Shown here: piece after piece, positions 16,795 to 27,924 of the stretch
Numbering within the stretch: the stretch's first letter is position 1
Layout of the letters: each line of letters begins with the position of its first letter
Origin: Gammaproteobacteria bacterium
Lineage (GTDB): Bacteria; Pseudomonadota; Gammaproteobacteria; Steroidobacterales; GCA-2729495
DNA length: 64,000 nt
Direction of reading: 5' to 3'
Assembly: GCA_030583605.1 (NCBI GenBank)
Contig: CP129466.1
Span: 372,001-436,000, forward strand
Notes under the pieces: model-generated
The model's input: only the letters and a program-made list of their open reading frames with translations
What the model was told of the DNA's origin: nothing
Database searches by the model: none
Translations under genes and position numbers: made by a program

Positions 16795-18182
16795 ATGCAA
16801 GGACCATTCGACATAGCTGCGGATCTGGACACGCCGGTGTCCACGTTCCTGAAGCTGCGCCCGCTCGGTCCGCGCTACCTGCTGGAAAGCGTGGAGGGCG
16901 GCCTGCAGCTCGCGCGCTATTCGTTTCTCGGCTTCGGTGAGGCGACGCAACTGCGCCTCGATGCATCCGGCCTGCAGGTCGGCGGTGTTCGTCGTGCGCA
17001 TCCGCCCGGGCGCGCCGGATTGCTCGCGGCCGTTCGCGAGACGCTGGCTGCCACGCCGCGCCTGAGCCCGGAGATTCCCGGCCTGCCGTTTGCGGGCGGG
17101 CTGGTCGGTGTCGCCGGCTACGATGTGGTACGCAACTTCGAGCGGCTGCCGCAGCCGCCGCGTGGCGCCGCCGTGCCCGCGGTGCCGGATGCGGTGTACC
17201 TGGCAGCCGGCTCCATGCTCGTTTTCGACCATCTCACGCGTCGCATCGCGTTGCTGCACGCAGGCGATGAGCGGGAGCGGCAGGCGCTGCGCCGCGAAGT
17301 ACTGCGCCTGTTGCGCGGCGCGGTGCCGCCCGGCAATGGCGCGTCCCGTCACGGGCCGGCGGTGCCAAGCTTTTCGCAGGAGGAGTTCTGCGCCGCGGTG
17401 GAGAATGCCAAGCGCTACATCACGCTCGGCGAGGTCTACCAGCTGGTGCTCTCGGTGCGTTTCGCGGGCGAGCATTCGCTCTCGCCGTTCGAGACCTACC
17501 GCGCACTGCGCCTGCTGAATCCATCGCCTTACATGTTCTACCTCGATCTCGGGGACGTGCAGGTGGCCGGCTCCTCGCCGGAAGCGCTGGTGCGCCTGCG
17601 CTCCGGCCGGGCGTCGCTGCGGCCGATCGCAGGCACCCGTCCGCGGGGCGCCGACGCCGCGCAGGACCTCGCGCTGGAAGCGGGTCTCAGGGCCGACCAG
17701 AAGGAAAACGCGGAGCACGTGATGCTGGTCGACCTGGCGCGCAACGACCTCGGCCGCGTCGCACAGGCCGGCTCGGTGCACGTGGACCCGTACAAGGCGA
17801 TCGAGCGCTACAGCCACGTCATGCACATCGTGAGCGGCGTGCAGGGGCAGCTTGCGCCGGGCCGCGACGCACTCGATCTGTTCGCCGCCGCGTTCCCTGC
17901 CGGCACCCTGGTCGGCGCACCGAAGGTGCGCGCGATGGAGTTGATCGACGCCATCGAGCCGGTGCGTCGCGGCCTGTACGCAGGGACGGTCGGCTACTTC
18001 GGCAACAACGGCGACATGGACCAGGCGATCACCATCCGCACGCTGGTGTTCCGCGACGGCACCTACAGCTACCAGGCCGGTGCCGGCATCGTCGCCGACA
18101 GCGTGCCGCAGGCCGAGTACGAGGAAGTGCTGGCCAAGAGCGCAATCCTGCGCCGCGCGCTCGCCATGGCGGAGGACGGGCT

Positions 18183-18186
<4 letters not shown>
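16795..18186 (+). CDS. trpE: Anthranilate synthase component I
   Basis: A 463-residue cytosolic subunit that converts chorismate and ammonia to anthranilate, the first step to tryptophan. The start at ATG 16795 follows AGGAG. The feedback site is intact: LLES at 29-32 and the serine 11 positions later (S43), so inhibition by tryptophan is expected in addition to attenuation. Catalytic-domain signatures are [40 protein letters not shown] and [20 protein letters not shown]. It is slightly shorter than the usual 500 or so residues, mainly in the N-terminal domain. It overlaps trpG by GTGA, in keeping with the two forming one complex. Confidence 0.97.
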
Positions 18187-18757
<571 letters not shown>

Positions 18758-18761
<4 letters not shown>

Positions 18762-19789
18762 GCAATGCGGTCCAGGCGGCGCTCGCGCGCCTGCTCCGCC
18801 GGGAGAACCTGTCGCAGGCGGAATCTGCGGCGCTGATGCGTGCGCTGGCCGATGAGTCGCTGCCACCGGCGCTTGCCGGTGCGGTGCTGGCCGCTTTGCG
18901 CAGCAAGGGCGAGACCGCCGAGGAGCTGCGCGGTTTTGCGAGCGCCATGCGCGACCTGGCCTTCCGGGTGGAGCTGCCGGGTGATCTGCCGGCCGCCGAC
19001 GTCGTGGGCACCGGTGGCGACAGTTCCGGCAGCTTCAATATTTCCACCGGATCGGCGCTGCTCGCGGCGGCCTGTGGCGTACCCGTGGTCAAGCACGGCA
19101 ACCGCTCCGTTTCCTCGCGCTCGGGCAGTGCCGACGTGCTGGAGGCGCTCGGTGTGCCGCTCGCGCGGGACGCCAGCCATGCAATCGAGTGCCTGCGTGA
19201 ATGCGGCTTCACGTTCCTGTTCGCGCCGACGTTTCATCCGGCGATGAAGGCAATCGCCCCGGTGCGCCGCGCGCTCGGGGCGCGTACCGTGTTCAACGTG
19301 CTCGGGCCGCTGACCAATCCGGCGGCACCGCCGTTCAGCTGCATCGGTGCCTTCGATCTGCCCACGGCCCGCTTGATGGCCGAGGCGCTCTCCGGGCTGC
19401 CGATCGTGCGCGCCTTCGTCGTGCACGGCGAGCCCGGTTGGGACGAAGCCACGCCGGTCGGCCCCTTCACCGTCTTCGATGTGCGGCCGGGCACGGTGCG
19501 CCGCGCGCGGCGCAATCCGCTGCACTACGGGCTGTCGGCCTGCAGCCCCGCGGCGCTCGCCGGCGGCGACGTTGCCACCAACGCGCGTGCGCTCGAGATG
19601 GTGCTCACCGGCGCCGACCGCGGCGCGCATCGCGATGCGCTGCTGCTTGGCGCGGGCCTGGTGCTCGATCTTACCGGCAGAACGCGCGGCCTGCGCCGAG
19701 GCATCGAGGCCGCGGCCCGGGTCATCGACTCGGGCGCTGCCGGCACATTCCTGGCGCGGCTTCGCGCATTTGCCCGGGGGCGCCCATGA
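18758..19789 (+). CDS. trpD: Anthranilate phosphoribosyltransferase
   Basis: A 343-residue enzyme joining anthranilate to phosphoribosyl pyrophosphate. It starts with a small helical domain (1-70). The diphosphate-binding [14 protein letters not shown] and the substrate loops [15 protein letters not shown] and [15 protein letters not shown] then [10 protein letters not shown] follow in the usual order. Length is normal. Both ends overlap the neighbouring genes by four bases. Confidence 0.97.
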
Positions 19790-20631
19790 CCGGCCGCGGC
19801 GACTTCCTGGTGCGCATGGCGCAGGCGAGCCGGCGCAGGCTCGAGGCGGCCGCCGCGGTTCGCAGCGGGGAGGACCTGCAGCGGCAGATCGCCGCCCTGC
19901 CGGCGCCGAATGCCCCGCGCTTTACCGCGGCGTCGTTTCACCTCATCGCCGAAGTCAAACGCCGCTCGCCCTCGGCCGGTGAGCTTGCGGGCGCGACGCT
20001 CTCGCCTGCCGGGCAGGCGCGGTGCTACGCGCAGGGCGGCGCCGTGGCGGTGTCGGTGCTGACCGAGCCCGAGGAGTTCGGCGGGGATCTCGCGCATCTG
20101 CGCGCAGTAACGACGGCATTGCCGGGCCTGCCGGTCATGCGCAAGGACTTTCTCGTCGGCAACTACCAGATCCTGGAAGCGCGCGAGGCGGGGGCCGCAG
20201 GCGTGCTCCTGATCGCCGCCATGCTCGACCCGGAGCAGCTGCAGGCGATGATCGGCTGCGCGCTCGGCCTCGGCATGTTCGTGCTGGTGGAAGTCTTCGA
20301 CGGGGCGGACCTCGACCGCTGCCTGCCGGCAGTCGAAACCGCGGCGGCAACCACGGCCGGCCGCGGGCGGGTGTTGCTCGGGGTGAACTGCCGCAGCCTG
20401 CGCACGCTCGCCGTGGACTTCAACCGCTTCGCGGCGCTCTCGCCACGCCTGCCGCGCGGCGTGCCCTGGGTGGCCGAGAGCGGCATCGAGACGCCGCAGC
20501 AGGCCGCGGAACTCGCCCGCCTCGGCTACCGTGCAATTCTCGTCGGTACCACGCTCATGCGCGCGGCGGACCCCGCGCTCGCGGCGCAGGCGCTGCTGGC
20601 GGCGGGCCGCGCGAACGTCCCGTCATCGTGA
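19786..20631 (+). CDS. trpC: Indole-3-glycerol-phosphate synthase
   Basis: A 281-residue (beta/alpha)8-barrel enzyme that closes the indole ring. E56 and K58 in LIAEVKRRSPS, the RKDFLVGNYQI strand, the EVFDGADLD segment, GVNCRSLRTL and the phosphate-binding AESGIETPQQ are all visible. It is a stand-alone synthase, not fused to TrpF as in enteric bacteria. ATG 19786 overlaps the trpD stop. The next gene, trpF, begins 91 bases later, the only sizeable gap in the operon. Confidence 0.96.
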   Translation: MTGRGDFLVRMAQASRRRLEAAAAVRSGEDLQRQIAALPAPNAPRFTAASFHLIAEVKRRSPSAGELAGATLSPAGQARCYAQGGAVAVSVLTEPEEFGGDLAHLRAVTTALPGLPVMRKDFLVGNYQILEAREAGAAGVLLIAAMLDPEQLQAMIGCALGLGMFVLVEVFDGADLDRCLPAVETAAATTAGRGRVLLGVNCRSLRTLAVDFNRFAALSPRLPRGVPWVAESGIETPQQAAELARLGYRAILVGTTLMRAADPALAAQALLAAGRANVPSS

Positions 20632-20722
20632 CCGGCGCCCTATCCGGCTCGCAGCGGATGCTGCCCATGGCGGCCGGCCCCGGCGGTTTGCGGGGGCGCA
20701 GTCGGCGCCACGCAGGAGCGGC

Positions 20723-21361
20723 GTGAGCCGCGGCTCCCGGGTGCGCACCTTCATCAAGATCTGCGGCCTGACCACGGCGGAAGCGGTTCGCGCCGCGGTC
20801 GCGGCCGGTGCCGACGCGGTCGGTTTCGTGTTTGCCGCCTCGCCACGGCGCGTGACTCCGGAGGATGCGGCGGTGCTTGGCGCGCTGGTGCCGGCGGGCA
20901 TCCTGCGCGTGGCGGTGATGCGCCATCCGTTGCCGGAGGAATGGCAGGAGGTGGCGGCGGTCGCGCGGCCCGACTGGTTGCAGACGGATGCGCGCGATTT
21001 CGCGGCCCTGCAAATGCCCGCGGGTGTCGGGTCGCTGCCGGTGTATCGTGACGTTCCCGGTCTGGACAGCGCGGCACTCGAACGCGAAGATCGCGCTCTT
21101 TTCGAGGCGGCGGCGAGCGGTTCCGGCCAGATGCCCGACTGGGACCGCGCTCGTGCGCTCGCGCGCCGCACCCGCCTCGTGCTTGCGGGCGGCCTGGACC
21201 CGGGTAATGTGGGCGAGGTCATGCGGCGTGCGCGGCCCTGGGGCGTCGACGTCAGCAGCGGCGTGGAATCAGGTCGCGGGGTCAAGGACCCGGCGAAGAT
21301 CGAGGCGTTCATCGCGGCGGTGCGCCGCGTGGAACGGGAATTGAACGGTGCAGATCAGTAA
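20723..21361 (+). CDS. trpF: Phosphoribosylanthranilate isomerase
   Basis: A 212-residue barrel enzyme that isomerises phosphoribosylanthranilate, between TrpD and TrpC in the pathway. GTG 20723 is chosen because AGGAG lies six bases upstream and the family N-terminus (FIKICGLTT) begins at once. C14 is the expected general base and D176 in GVDVSSGVE the general acid. The usual VQLHG motif is replaced by LQTDA. It overlaps trpB by 14 bases. The 91-base gap before it (20632-20722) has no hairpin or promoter that stood out. Confidence 0.93.
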   Translation: MSRGSRVRTFIKICGLTTAEAVRAAVAAGADAVGFVFAASPRRVTPEDAAVLGALVPAGILRVAVMRHPLPEEWQEVAAVARPDWLQTDARDFAALQMPAGVGSLPVYRDVPGLDSAALEREDRALFEAAASGSGQMPDWDRARALARRTRLVLAGGLDPGNVGEVMRRARPWGVDVSSGVESGRGVKDPAKIEAFIAAVRRVERELNGADQ

Positions 21362-22601
21362 AGAAGAATCCGCGGGCCTGCTCGCGCGCCTGCTCAGGGG
21401 TGAACTGCCCGACGCCCACGGCCGTTTTGGCCCCTTCGGCGGGCGTTACGCGCCGGAGACCCTGGTGCCTGCGCTCGAGCGTCTCGGCGTGGGGGCGCAC
21501 CGGTTCCTGCGCGACGCGCAGTTTGCCGCCGACCTGGGCCGGGAGTTGCGTGACTGGGTCGGGCGGCCGACGCCACTCACGCCGGCGCCCCGTCTCGGCC
21601 GCAGCTGGGGCGCGGAGGTGTACCTCAAGCGGGAGGACCTCGCGCACACCGGAGCGCACAAGATCAACAACGCCCTCGGCCAGGCATTGCTCGCACGACG
21701 CCTCGGGGCGCGTCGCGTGATTGCCGAGACCGGCGCCGGCCAGCACGGGGTCGCGACGGCGGCGGCCTGTGCCCGGGTCGGCATTCCCTGCGTGGTGTAC
21801 ATGGGCGCGGTGGACGTACGCCGGCAGGCGCCGAACGTCGACCGCATGCACCAGCTCGGCGCGAAGGTCGTGGCGGTGGAAAGCGGTGACCAGACCCTGC
21901 GCGCGGCCATCGACGAGGCGTTCCGCGACTGGGTCTCCGACCCGGAGGGCAGCTACTACCTGCTCGGCTCGGCGGTGGGCCCGCATCCATATCCCTGGCT
22001 GGTACGCGAACTGCAGTCGGTGATCGGGCGCGAGGCGCGCGAGCAGTTCCTGCAGATGACCGGGGGGTTGCCCGACGCCGCGTTCGCCTGCGTGGGCGGC
22101 GGCTCCAACTCGATCGGCCTGTTCCATCCGTTTCTCGGAGACGCCACGGTTGCCTTGATCGGTGTCGAGGCGGGCGGCCGCGGCAGCGGGCTCGGCGAGC
22201 ACTCGGCCACGCTCGGCCGCGGCACGCCGGGGGTGTTGCACGGCAGTTTCTCGCTGCTGCTGCAGGACGCCGAGGGCCAGGTCCAGGAGACGCACTCGAT
22301 CTCCGCCGGCCTCGATTACCCGGGCGTTGGCCCGGAGCACTCGTTGCTGCAGGCGATCGGGCGCGTGCGCTACGTGCCGGCAACGGACGACGAGGCGCTC
22401 GAGGCATTGCACGAGTGCTGCGCCGCCGAGGGCATCCTGCCCGCACTGGAGTCCGCCCACGCGTTCGCCGGCGCGCGGCGCTGGGCGCGGGAGAACCCCG
22501 GCAAGCGCATCCTGATCGGGCTTTCCGGTCGCGGCGACAAAGACATGCCGACCCTGTCCAGGGTATTTTCCGGCGACAGCGCGCCGGCCAGCCACCACTG
22601 A
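21348..22601 (+). CDS. trpB: Tryptophan synthase beta chain
   Basis: A 417-residue pyridoxal-phosphate enzyme that condenses indole with serine. The cofactor lysine is K105 in HTGAHKINNALGQ; ETGAGQHGVATA, GSNSIGLFHPF for phosphate binding and LSGRGDKDM near the end match the TrpB1 form that pairs with TrpA. GTG 21348 lies inside the end of trpF. It is followed eight bases later by trpA, as usual for the alpha2-beta2 complex. Confidence 0.97.
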   Translation: MQISKEESAGLLARLLRGELPDAHGRFGPFGGRYAPETLVPALERLGVGAHRFLRDAQFAADLGRELRDWVGRPTPLTPAPRLGRSWGAEVYLKREDLAHTGAHKINNALGQALLARRLGARRVIAETGAGQHGVATAAACARVGIPCVVYMGAVDVRRQAPNVDRMHQLGAKVVAVESGDQTLRAAIDEAFRDWVSDPEGSYYLLGSAVGPHPYPWLVRELQSVIGREAREQFLQMTGGLPDAAFACVGGGSNSIGLFHPFLGDATVALIGVEAGGRGSGLGEHSATLGRGTPGVLHGSFSLLLQDAEGQVQETHSISAGLDYPGVGPEHSLLQAIGRVRYVPATDDEALEALHECCAAEGILPALESAHAFAGARRWARENPGKRILIGLSGRGDKDMPTLSRVFSGDSAPASHH

Positions 22602-22609
22602 GCGACGTC

Positions 22610-23395
22610 ATGGCCCGCATCGTTCCCCACGACCGTATCACCGCTGCCATCCGCCACGGCGCCAGGGAGCATGGCGTGGCGCTGGTGCCGTACATCACCG
22701 CGGGCTATCCGGACCGCGCGAAGTTCATCAACACGCTGCGCGCGATCGCCGAGGTGGCCGACGTGGTCGAGGTCGGCGTGCCGTTCAGTGATCCGATGGC
22801 CGATGGCGTCACCATCCAGCGCGCCAGCCACGCCGCGATCGCTGCCGGGGTCTCGTTGCGCTGGATCCTCGCGGAACTGCGCACGGCCGGCGAACTTCCG
22901 GCGCCGGTGGTGCTGATGAGCTACCTGAACCCGCTGCTCGCCGTCGGCTACGAGCAACTGGCCGTCGCTGCGGTCGAGTCACATGTCGGTGGCTTCATCG
23001 TGCCCGACCTGCCGCTGGAGGAAAGCCGGGACCTCGCCGGGCGCCTCGATGCCCGCGGGGTCGCGCTCATTCACCTGGTCACGCCGGCGACGCCGGAGGA
23101 GCGCGTGCAGCGACTGTGCGCCGCGAGCCGGGGGTTCGTCTATGCCGTGACCGTCAAGGGCATCACCGGTGGCGCCCGCAGCCTGCCGGCCGACGTGACC
23201 GGCTACCTCGACCGGGTCCGCGGGGTCTCGGCGCTGCCGGTGTGCGCCGGCTTCGGTGTGCGCACCGCCGAACAGGTGCGCGCGCTGAGCGGGCACGCGG
23301 ACGGGGTGGTGGTCGGCTCCGCCCTGGTGGAAGAGCTCGAGGCGGGCAACGATCCGGTGAAGTACCTGCGCGCCCTGCGCAGCGCGCGGCACTGA
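22610..23395 (+). CDS. trpA: Tryptophan synthase alpha chain
   Basis: A 261-residue barrel protein that releases indole from indole-3-glycerol phosphate and channels it to TrpB. The catalytic pair is E54 in VVEVGVPFSDP and D65 in PMADG. The LVTPATPEERV, YAVTVKGITGG and GFGVRTAEQV strands follow in family order. It ends the operon 35 bases from the convergent ubiB stop. A small hairpin (23424-23440) lies between them but has no T-run. Confidence 0.97.
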   Translation: MARIVPHDRITAAIRHGAREHGVALVPYITAGYPDRAKFINTLRAIAEVADVVEVGVPFSDPMADGVTIQRASHAAIAAGVSLRWILAELRTAGELPAPVVLMSYLNPLLAVGYEQLAVAAVESHVGGFIVPDLPLEESRDLAGRLDARGVALIHLVTPATPEERVQRLCAASRGFVYAVTVKGITGGARSLPADVTGYLDRVRGVSALPVCAGFGVRTAEQVRALSGHADGVVVGSALVEELEAGNDPVKYLRALRSARH

Positions 23396-23430
23396 ACGCT
23401 CCGCCGCCGGCCTTCTGCCCCGCGCCGCTG

Positions 23431-25107
23431 CTACAGCGGCCGCGGCCGGCCCGCCCAGAGCGTGACGAGTCCTGCGGCACCGAGTAACCAGCCCGCCCAG
23501 TCCGGCTGCGCGCGCAGCCCGATGAAGAGCACACCGGCAAGGAGCAGTGCGGAGCCCGCGCCGAGCGCGTAGCGTTCGGCGCGCCGCCTGCGCGCCGGCA
23601 GCGCCTCCGGGTCGTGGCTGAAGCCGCTCCCGCGATGCTGATCCGCGCGCTGCCCCCGGGCTGGCGCAAGCCCGGCTCCGGATTCCCGCTCGACGAACCG
23701 GCGCAGCGCCGTCGGCAGCCGCTCGAGGGTATAGCGCAGATCGGGCAGTTCCCGGCGCAGGCGCCGGAGGGTCGCCCGCGGCCCGGACTGTTCGCGCAGC
23801 CAGGCGCGCAGCACCGGCAGCCCGGTTTCCCACAGGTCGAGCTCCGGGTAGAGCATCCGCCCGAGACCTTCGATCTGCACCAGCGTTTTCTGCAGCAGCA
23901 TGAGCTGCGGCTGCACCTCCATGTCGAACTGCCGCGCGGTCTGGAACAGCCGCAGCAGCACGGTGCCGAAGGAAATGTCTTTCAGCGGTTTTGCGAACAC
24001 CGGCTCGCATACCGAGCGGATCGCGGACTCGAACTCGTCCACCCGGGTGCCTTCCGGCACCCAGCGGGAGTCCACGTGCAACTGCGCGACGCGGTGATAG
24101 TCGCGCTCGAAGAAGGCGAGGAAGTTCTCGGCCAGGTAGCGCCGGTCGCTGTCGGTGAGCGTGCCGACGATACCGAAGTCCACGGCGCAGTACTGCGGGT
24201 GCTCGGGGTCGCTCGCGTCCACGAAGATGTTGCCCGGGTGCATGTCGGCGTGGAAAAAATTGTCGCGAAATACCTGCGTGAAGAAGATGGCGACGCCGTT
24301 CGCGGCGAGCCGCGGGATGTTCACCCGCGCCGCGCGCAGTGCGGCCATGTCGTCGATCGGGATGCCATGGATGCGCTCGAGCACCATGACGTTCGGCCGG
24401 CAGTAATCCCAGTACACCTCCGGGACGTAGATCTTCGGGTCCTCGGTGAAGTTGCGTCTCAGCTGCGTGGCATTGGCGGCTTCGCGCAGCAGGTCGAGCT
24501 CGTTCAGGATGGTCTTCTCGTACTCGGCCACCAGTTCCACGGGCCGCAGCCGCCAGCTCTCCTTCCAGAAGCGTCCGGCGAGCCGTGCAAGCGCATAGAG
24601 GACTTCGAGGTCGCGCTCCACCTGCTCGCGCACGCGCGGGCGGAGGATCTTGACGACCACCTCTTCACCGCTCGCCAGCCGTGCCGCATGCACCTGCGCG
24701 ATGGATGCGGCAGCCAGCGCCTGCTCGTCGAACTGCGCGAAGACCGTGGACGCCGGGCGGCGGTAGGCACGCTCGATCTCGGCCAGCGCCTGCTCCGGCG
24801 CAAAGGGCGGCACCTCGTCCTGCAGCCTGGCCAGTTCCACGCCGATGTCCGGTGCGAGCAGGTCCTGGCGGGTGGATACCGATTGACCGAACTTCACGTA
24901 GATCGGGCCGAGATCCTGCAGCGCCTCGCGGATGCGCACGCCGCGGGGCTTGGCGTGATCGCGCCCGAGCCAGTGCAATGGCCACAGGTACAGCAGGAAC
25001 CGGAACGGGCGGAAAAGATGTGTCTGGACGATCAGGTCATCGAGCCCGTGCCTGAAGAGCACGCGCTGGATGGCGAGGAGGCGCAGGATCAGGCGGATTC
25101 TTGGCAT
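23431..25107 (-). CDS. ubiB: Ubiquinone biosynthesis atypical kinase/ATPase
   Basis: A 558-residue membrane-associated ADCK/UbiB-family protein needed for aerobic ubiquinone synthesis, probably by extracting lipid intermediates for the Ubi complex. The signature KFGQ (K72-Q75) sits in YVKFGQSVSTRQDLL. Kinase-fold elements VVVKILRP, HADMHPGNIFV and VDFGIVG follow. Two hydrophobic C-terminal helices anchor it. It is the last gene of a ubiE-ubiJ-ubiB series, 70 bases after ubiJ. Confidence 0.96.
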   Translation of the reverse strand: MPRIRLILRLLAIQRVLFRHGLDDLIVQTHLFRPFRFLLYLWPLHWLGRDHAKPRGVRIREALQDLGPIYVKFGQSVSTRQDLLAPDIGVELARLQDEVPPFAPEQALAEIERAYRRPASTVFAQFDEQALAAASIAQVHAARLASGEEVVVKILRPRVREQVERDLEVLYALARLAGRFWKESWRLRPVELVAEYEKTILNELDLLREAANATQLRRNFTEDPKIYVPEVYWDYCRPNVMVLERIHGIPIDDMAALRAARVNIPRLAANGVAIFFTQVFRDNFFHADMHPGNIFVDASDPEHPQYCAVDFGIVGTLTDSDRRYLAENFLAFFERDYHRVAQLHVDSRWVPEGTRVDEFESAIRSVCEPVFAKPLKDISFGTVLLRLFQTARQFDMEVQPQLMLLQKTLVQIEGLGRMLYPELDLWETGLPVLRAWLREQSGPRATLRRLRRELPDLRYTLERLPTALRRFVERESGAGLAPARGQRADQHRGSGFSHDPEALPARRRRAERYALGAGSALLLAGVLFIGLRAQPDWAGWLLGAAGLVTLWAGRPRPL

Positions 25108-25177
25108 GAATCGGGGGCAGTGACCTCAAGGTCCAGGGCGGCGAGGTGCTGGTCGTTCCCGTGCATGGCCATTGCGG

Positions 25178-25783
25178 TCACCGTGCCCGGGCCTGCAGCT
25201 GCCGGATGCGGGCCTCGGCGCGTTCGACGTCGTTCACGAACTCGTCCACGCCACGCCCGAACTCCCGTATTTCGTCGCCGCCGGGCACCATTTTCGCGTC
25301 TTCCCGCAGGTAGCGGCCGATGCCGCGGGCCACGTCATCGCCGACTTCCTCACCCCAGCCGGTCACGGTGCGCGCCGCTGCACCGATGTCCTGCGCAAGC
25401 GATGCGCCGACCAGGCGCGAGAATTCGTGCTCGAGATCCGGCGCAGCCTGCCGCAGCAGTTCCTCGAACTGGCCGGCGATTTCCGCGTCGCCCGAAATGT
25501 GCACGGAGCCGTCGCGGATTGCGGCCTGCGGATCCCGGCCGAGCAGGCGGCCGAGTGCGAGCGGGGTGCCGCGAATGACGGCATCCGGGGCTGCGCCATC
25601 CGGCAGGCACACGCCGATGCGCCCGCCGCGGACCGCCAGTCGCAGGTCGAACGGTGTGGCGTCGATCGTGAGCGCGAGCGTGCGACCTTCGAGCTGTGCC
25701 GCCAGCGCCTCGGCGCCGGTGGATTGCGCGATGCCGCGGTTGAGGAGCGCCTCGAAGGGACGGAAGAGGAACCCGGCCAGCAT
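25178..25783 (-). CDS. ubiJ: Ubiquinone biosynthesis accessory factor (SCP2 domain)
   Basis: A 201-residue lipid-binding accessory factor of the soluble Ubi complex. The N-terminus (LFRPFEALLNRGI) and the SCP2-like domain at about 15-120, with the ISGDAEIAGQFEELLRQ segment, fit UbiJ. The C-terminal third is charged and coiled-coil like, consistent with contact to UbiK. ATG 25783 lies 11 bases after the ubiE stop. The frame stays open upstream through ubiE, but the family N-terminus fixes this start. Confidence 0.9.
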   Translation of the reverse strand: MLAGFLFRPFEALLNRGIAQSTGAEALAAQLEGRTLALTIDATPFDLRLAVRGGRIGVCLPDGAAPDAVIRGTPLALGRLLGRDPQAAIRDGSVHISGDAEIAGQFEELLRQAAPDLEHEFSRLVGASLAQDIGAAARTVTGWGEEVGDDVARGIGRYLREDAKMVPGGDEIREFGRGVDEFVNDVERAEARIRQLQARAR

Positions 25784-25794
25784 GCGCGATGCCC

Positions 25795-26538
25795 TCAGTA
25801 GCGAAAACCGGTGTGCAGGGCGACGATGCCGCTGCTCAGATTGAAATAGTTCACGTCCTCGAGGCCCGCCTCCGTCATCATCGTGGCGAGCGTTGTCTGG
25901 TCGGGGTGCATGCGGATCGACTCGGCGAGGTAGCGGTAGCTCGCCTCGTCCCGCGCGACCAGGCCGCCGAGCAGCGGCAGCACGCGGAAGGAGTAGGCGT
26001 CGTACAGCGGTGCGAGCGCCGGCAGCACCGGCTTCGCGAACTCCAGCACCAGCAGCCGCCCGCCCGGGCGCAGGACGCGCGCCATGGACTTCAGTGCAGC
26101 CAGCTTGTCGGTGACGTTGCGCAGGCCGAACCCGATGGTGACGCAATGAAAGCTCGCGGTGCGGAACGGCAGCCGCTCGGCATCGGCCTGGACGTAGGTG
26201 ATGTTGCCGGCGATGCCGCGGTCGGTCAGGCGGTCGCGGCCGCGCGCTAGCATGGCGGCATTGATGTCGGTGAGGCACACCTGGCCTTCGCGGCCGACCT
26301 GCGCGTGCAATCCCGCGGCGAGATCCCCGGTGCCGCCGGCGACATCGAGTACGCTCTGGCCGCGCGAGAGGCCCGTGCGCAGCAGCGCGAAGCGTTTCCA
26401 CAGCCGGTGCAGCCCGCCGGACATGAGATCGTTCATCAGGTCGTAACGGCCGGCGACCGAGTCGAACACGTCGCGCACGCGCGCAGCCTTCTCCGTGGTG
26501 GCCACGGTCTCGAAGCCGAAATGCGTGGTCTCTGCCAT
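25795..26538 (-). CDS. ubiE: Ubiquinone/menaquinone C-methyltransferase
   Basis: A 247-residue SAM-dependent methyltransferase that methylates the quinone ring at C2. Signatures are [18 protein letters not shown], the SAM loop [12 protein letters not shown] (63-74), [10 protein letters not shown] and the end [15 protein letters not shown]. It follows hslU by 20 bases on the same strand, so it may share transcripts with the protease genes. Confidence 0.97.
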   Translation of the reverse strand: MAETTHFGFETVATTEKAARVRDVFDSVAGRYDLMNDLMSGGLHRLWKRFALLRTGLSRGQSVLDVAGGTGDLAAGLHAQVGREGQVCLTDINAAMLARGRDRLTDRGIAGNITYVQADAERLPFRTASFHCVTIGFGLRNVTDKLAALKSMARVLRPGGRLLVLEFAKPVLPALAPLYDAYSFRVLPLLGGLVARDEASYRYLAESIRMHPDQTTLATMMTEAGLEDVNYFNLSSGIVALHTGFRY

Positions 26539-26558
26539 GCGCGCAGTCTACCAGTCGC

Positions 26559-27902
26559 TCAGAGGATGTAGCGGCTCAGGTCCTCGTTCCTGAGCAGGGC
26601 ACCGAGCTGCTGGTCGACGTAGGTTTCATCCACGGTGAGCTGCTGCCCGCCGCGATCGGCGGCCTCGAAGGAGATCAGGTCGAGCAGCCGCTCCATGACG
26701 GTGTGCAGGCGCCGCGCACCGATGTTCTCCATCTGCTGATTGGCGTGGTGCGCAATCTCGGCGAGCCGGTGCACGCCGGAGGGTTCGAATGCGAGCGTCA
26801 CGCCCTCGGTGGCGAGCAGTGCCGTGTACTGTTCGCAGAGCGAGGCGTCGGGCTCGGTCAGGATGCGCACGAAATCCGCGGCGGTGAGGCTCGCCAGCTC
26901 CACCCGGATCGGAAAGCGGCCCTGCAACTCCGGTATCAGGTCGGAGGGTTTCGAGGCGTGGAAAGCGCCCGAGGCGATGAACAGCACGTGGTCGGTCTTC
27001 ACCATGCCGTACTTGGTGGACACGGTGCAGCCTTCCACCAGCGGCAGCAGGTCACGCTGCACGCCCTCGCGGGAGACGTCTGCGCCCATGGCCTCGCCGC
27101 GCTTGGCGACCTTGTCGATTTCGTCGATGAAGACGATGCCGTTCTGCTCGACGTTGGCGAGCGCGGTGAGCTTTATTTCCTCGTCGTTCACCAGCCGTGC
27201 GGCCTCCTCGTCGAGGAGCATCTTCAGCGCATCACGCACCTTCAGCCGGCGGGACTTCTTCCGCTGCATGCCGAGATTCTGGAACAGACCCTGCAACTGG
27301 CTCGTCATTTCCTCCATGCCGGGTGGCGCCATGATCTCCACGCCGCCCGGCATGGCGCGCACCTCGATCTCGATCTCCCTGTCGTCGAGGGCGCCTTCGC
27401 GGAGCATCTTGCGGAATTTCTGCCGCGTGTCGGAATCGCCCTGCGGCTTTTGTTCACCGGCAGCGAAGCCGAACGAGCCCGCCGGCGCAGCCGGCAGGAG
27501 GGCGTCGAGCACGCGGTCCTCGGCGGCGTCCTCGGCGCGATGGCGCACGCGGGCGGTCTCGGTCTCACGGACGAGCTTGACGGCCACATCGGTGAGGTCG
27601 CGGATGATCGAGTCCACGTCGCGACCGACATAACCGACCTCGGTGAACTTGGTCGCCTCGACCTTGATGAACGGCGCGTTGGCGAGCCGGGCGAGGCGGC
27701 GTGCGATCTCGGTCTTGCCGACGCCGGTCGGGCCGATCATGAGGATGTTCTTGGGCGTGATCTCGTTGCGCAGCGAGGGGGCCACCTGCTGGCGCCGCCA
27801 GCGGTTGCGCAGCGCAATCGCAACCGCGCGCTTGGCCTGGTCCTGGCCGATGATGTGCTTGTCCAGTTCCTGGACGATCTCGCGCGGAGTCATGCTCGAC
27901 AT
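26559..27902 (-). CDS. hslU: ATP-dependent protease ATPase subunit HslU
   Basis: A 447-residue AAA+ unfoldase that feeds substrates to HslV. Walker A is GPTGVGKT at 57-64, Walker [10 protein letters not shown], and the sensor/arginine region GRFPIRVEL is present. The variable I-domain spans about 105-240. The extreme C-terminus LSRYIL is the tail that inserts into HslV. ATG 27902 is favoured over 27893. It starts 22 bases after hslV. Confidence 0.97.
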   Translation of the reverse strand: MSSMTPREIVQELDKHIIGQDQAKRAVAIALRNRWRRQQVAPSLRNEITPKNILMIGPTGVGKTEIARRLARLANAPFIKVEATKFTEVGYVGRDVDSIIRDLTDVAVKLVRETETARVRHRAEDAAEDRVLDALLPAAPAGSFGFAAGEQKPQGDSDTRQKFRKMLREGALDDREIEIEVRAMPGGVEIMAPPGMEEMTSQLQGLFQNLGMQRKKSRRLKVRDALKMLLDEEAARLVNDEEIKLTALANVEQNGIVFIDEIDKVAKRGEAMGADVSREGVQRDLLPLVEGCTVSTKYGMVKTDHVLFIASGAFHASKPSDLIPELQGRFPIRVELASLTAADFVRILTEPDASLCEQYTALLATEGVTLAFEPSGVHRLAEIAHHANQQMENIGARRLHTVMERLLDLISFEAADRGGQQLTVDETYVDQQLGALLRNEDLSRYIL

Positions 27903-27924
27903 GCGGTGTGCCCGTTTCCTGTCG

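Noticed and set aside
23424..23440. Seven-base-pair hairpin between trpA and ubiB as a bidirectional terminator
   Set aside because: It overlaps the ubiB stop codon and has no T-run on either side.
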